25,374 nucleotides of DNA, taken from an uncultured Alphaproteobacteria bacterium (GTDB taxonomy: Bacteria; Pseudomonadota; Alphaproteobacteria; Rickettsiales; UBA1997). Numbering within the stretch: position 1 is the stretch's first letter; each line of letters opens with the position of its first letter. The notes under the pieces were generated by a model. It searched no databases, was not told the origin of the DNA, and saw only the letters and a list, made by a program, of their open reading frames with translations. Below, one piece after another: positions 24,591 through 25,374 of this stretch. The stretch lies in assembly GCA_949298005.1 (NCBI GenBank), contig CASFUN010000041.1, positions 1 through 25,374 on the forward strand. The letters run 5' to 3'. The position numbers and the translations under genes were made by a program.

Positions 24591-25374
24591 TTAAAACTGA
24601 TATCCTTCTGGAATTTCCACATTTTTAACAGATGGGTCTTTCATACCAATAATATGATAACCACCATCTACATGTAATATTTCTCCTGTAACTCCACTAG
24701 ACAGATCACTTAGGAGATAAAGAGCTGCTTTACCATTATCTTCCGGCGTTACATTTTTTTTCATAGGCGCATTGAGTTCATTATATTCTAGCATATAGTT
24801 AAAGCCACCAATCCCAGATGCAGCAAGTGTTTTTATAGGACCAGATGAAATGGCATTAACTCTTATATTTTTTTCACCCAAGTCATTTGCGAGATACATA
24901 ACACTAGTTTCTAAAGCCGATTTTGCAACTCCCATAACATTATAATGTGGGATTACTTTTTCGGAACCATAATATGTCATAGCTAGTATACTACCGCCCC
25001 CTGCTTTTTCCATAAGCGGAACAGATTTTTTAGTAAGCGCTACCAAAGAATATGCCGAAATATCCATAGTATTTTTGAAATTATTCCTACTTGTGTTATA
25101 ATATTTACCTCTAAGCTCATCTTTGTCTGAATAGGCAACAGAATGTACTAGAAAATCAAGTTTACCAAATTCTTTTTCTAACGTTTCAAAAACATTGTCT
25201 ATATCTTGATCATTAGTAACATCACATGACAAAGTTACTTTTACGTTAAGTTCTTCTGCTAATGGTATAACTCGCTTTGCACCAGCATCACCTTGGTATG
25301 TTAAGGCTACTTCAGCACCATTATTGACAGCTTCTTTGGCTATTCCCCACGCAATTGACTTGTTATTTAAAACA
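24591..25374 (-). CDS. fabI: Enoyl-[acyl-carrier-protein] reductase (NADH) FabI, N-terminus outside window
   Basis: FabI reduces trans-2-enoyl-ACP in the last step of each fatty-acid elongation cycle and is the target of triclosan and isoniazid-type inhibitors. About 260 residues are present; the frame is open to the window end, where it reads NNKSIAWGIAKEAVNNGAEV, the NADH-binding loop and first helix. Only the first ~15-20 residues are missing. The short-chain dehydrogenase fold shows CDVTNDQDID, FLVHSVAYSDK, and the catalytic pair in YNVMGVAKSALE (Tyr and Lys six residues later in the Y-x6-K pattern). NAISSGPIKTLAASGI and the C-terminal VTGEILHVDGGYHIIGM are also present. It converges on tmk and shares its terminator. 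Confidence 0.97.
   Translation of the reverse strand, partial: VLNNKSIAWGIAKEAVNNGAEVALTYQGDAGAKRVIPLAEELNVKVTLSCDVTNDQDIDNVFETLEKEFGKLDFLVHSVAYSDKDELRGKYYNTSRNNFKNTMDISAYSLVALTKKSVPLMEKAGGGSILAMTYYGSEKVIPHYNVMGVAKSALETSVMYLANDLGEKNIRVNAISSGPIKTLAASGIGGFNYMLEYNELNAPMKKNVTPEDNGKAALYLLSDLSSGVTGEILHVDGGYHIIGMKDPSVKNVEIPEGYQF

Noticed and set aside
25230..25232. TTG as the start of fabI
   Set aside because: The frame continues upstream with the conserved NNKSIAWGIAKE NADH-binding segment to the window edge, so the gene is simply truncated by the window.

Overview
This window is AT-rich DNA, roughly 30% GC by eye, densely packed with bacterial genes and read with the standard bacterial code. The gene content points to an alphaproteobacterium, probably a reduced, Rickettsiales-like or other host-associated lineage. 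The evidence is RpoB and RpoC of Rickettsia-like length and sequence, SecB, a long-form hibernation factor, and the order tRNA-Gly - tuf - tRNA-Trp - secE - nusG - rplKAJL - rpoBC. The taxonomic placement is inference; no 16S gene is present.

Layout. (1) Positions 1-2742: the 3' end of a probable PIG-L/LmbE-type deacetylase gene, then serS on the plus strand, converging on trpS. (2) 1669-5015, minus strand: trpS and a membrane-anchored KAP-family P-loop NTPase, 2 bp apart and probably one operon. They lie where many proteobacteria carry rpsL-rpsG-fusA after rpoC. The TrpRS resembles the Firmicutes subtype rather than the usual proteobacterial one. (3) 5087-17780, minus strand: the large transcription/translation operon, ending in a strong hairpin terminator, with a second hairpin in the rplL-rpoB spacer. 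(4) 17894-20170, plus strand: secB, an unrecognised 263-aa gene and holB. (5) 20163-20795, minus strand: hpf, overlapping the end of holB by 8 bp. (6) 20867-24540, plus strand: a parS site 2 bp before parA, then parA, parB, a MurD-like gene and tmk. These are fused by overlaps of 17 bp and 1 bp and a 1-bp gap. (7) A bidirectional terminator, then fabI on the minus strand, cut off by the window end.

The most interesting item is the 456-aa MurD-like protein at 22530-23900. It can be followed against MurD along nearly its whole length, yet the ATP-binding lysine, the Mg/carbamyl-lysine positions and the ligand-binding Lys are all replaced. It looks like a maintained pseudoenzyme, translationally coupled between the chromosome-partition genes and thymidylate kinase. 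The 263-aa protein between secB and holB may be another eroded enzyme (Nudix-like), with much weaker support. Other points of note are the parS site in the parA leader, the KAP-trpS pair, and a Thr at the RpoB position matching E. coli Ser531.

No insertion sequence, CRISPR array or rRNA gene was seen. No stretch over 300 bp lacks a gene; the longest non-coding stretch is 17689-17893, and its contents are described below.
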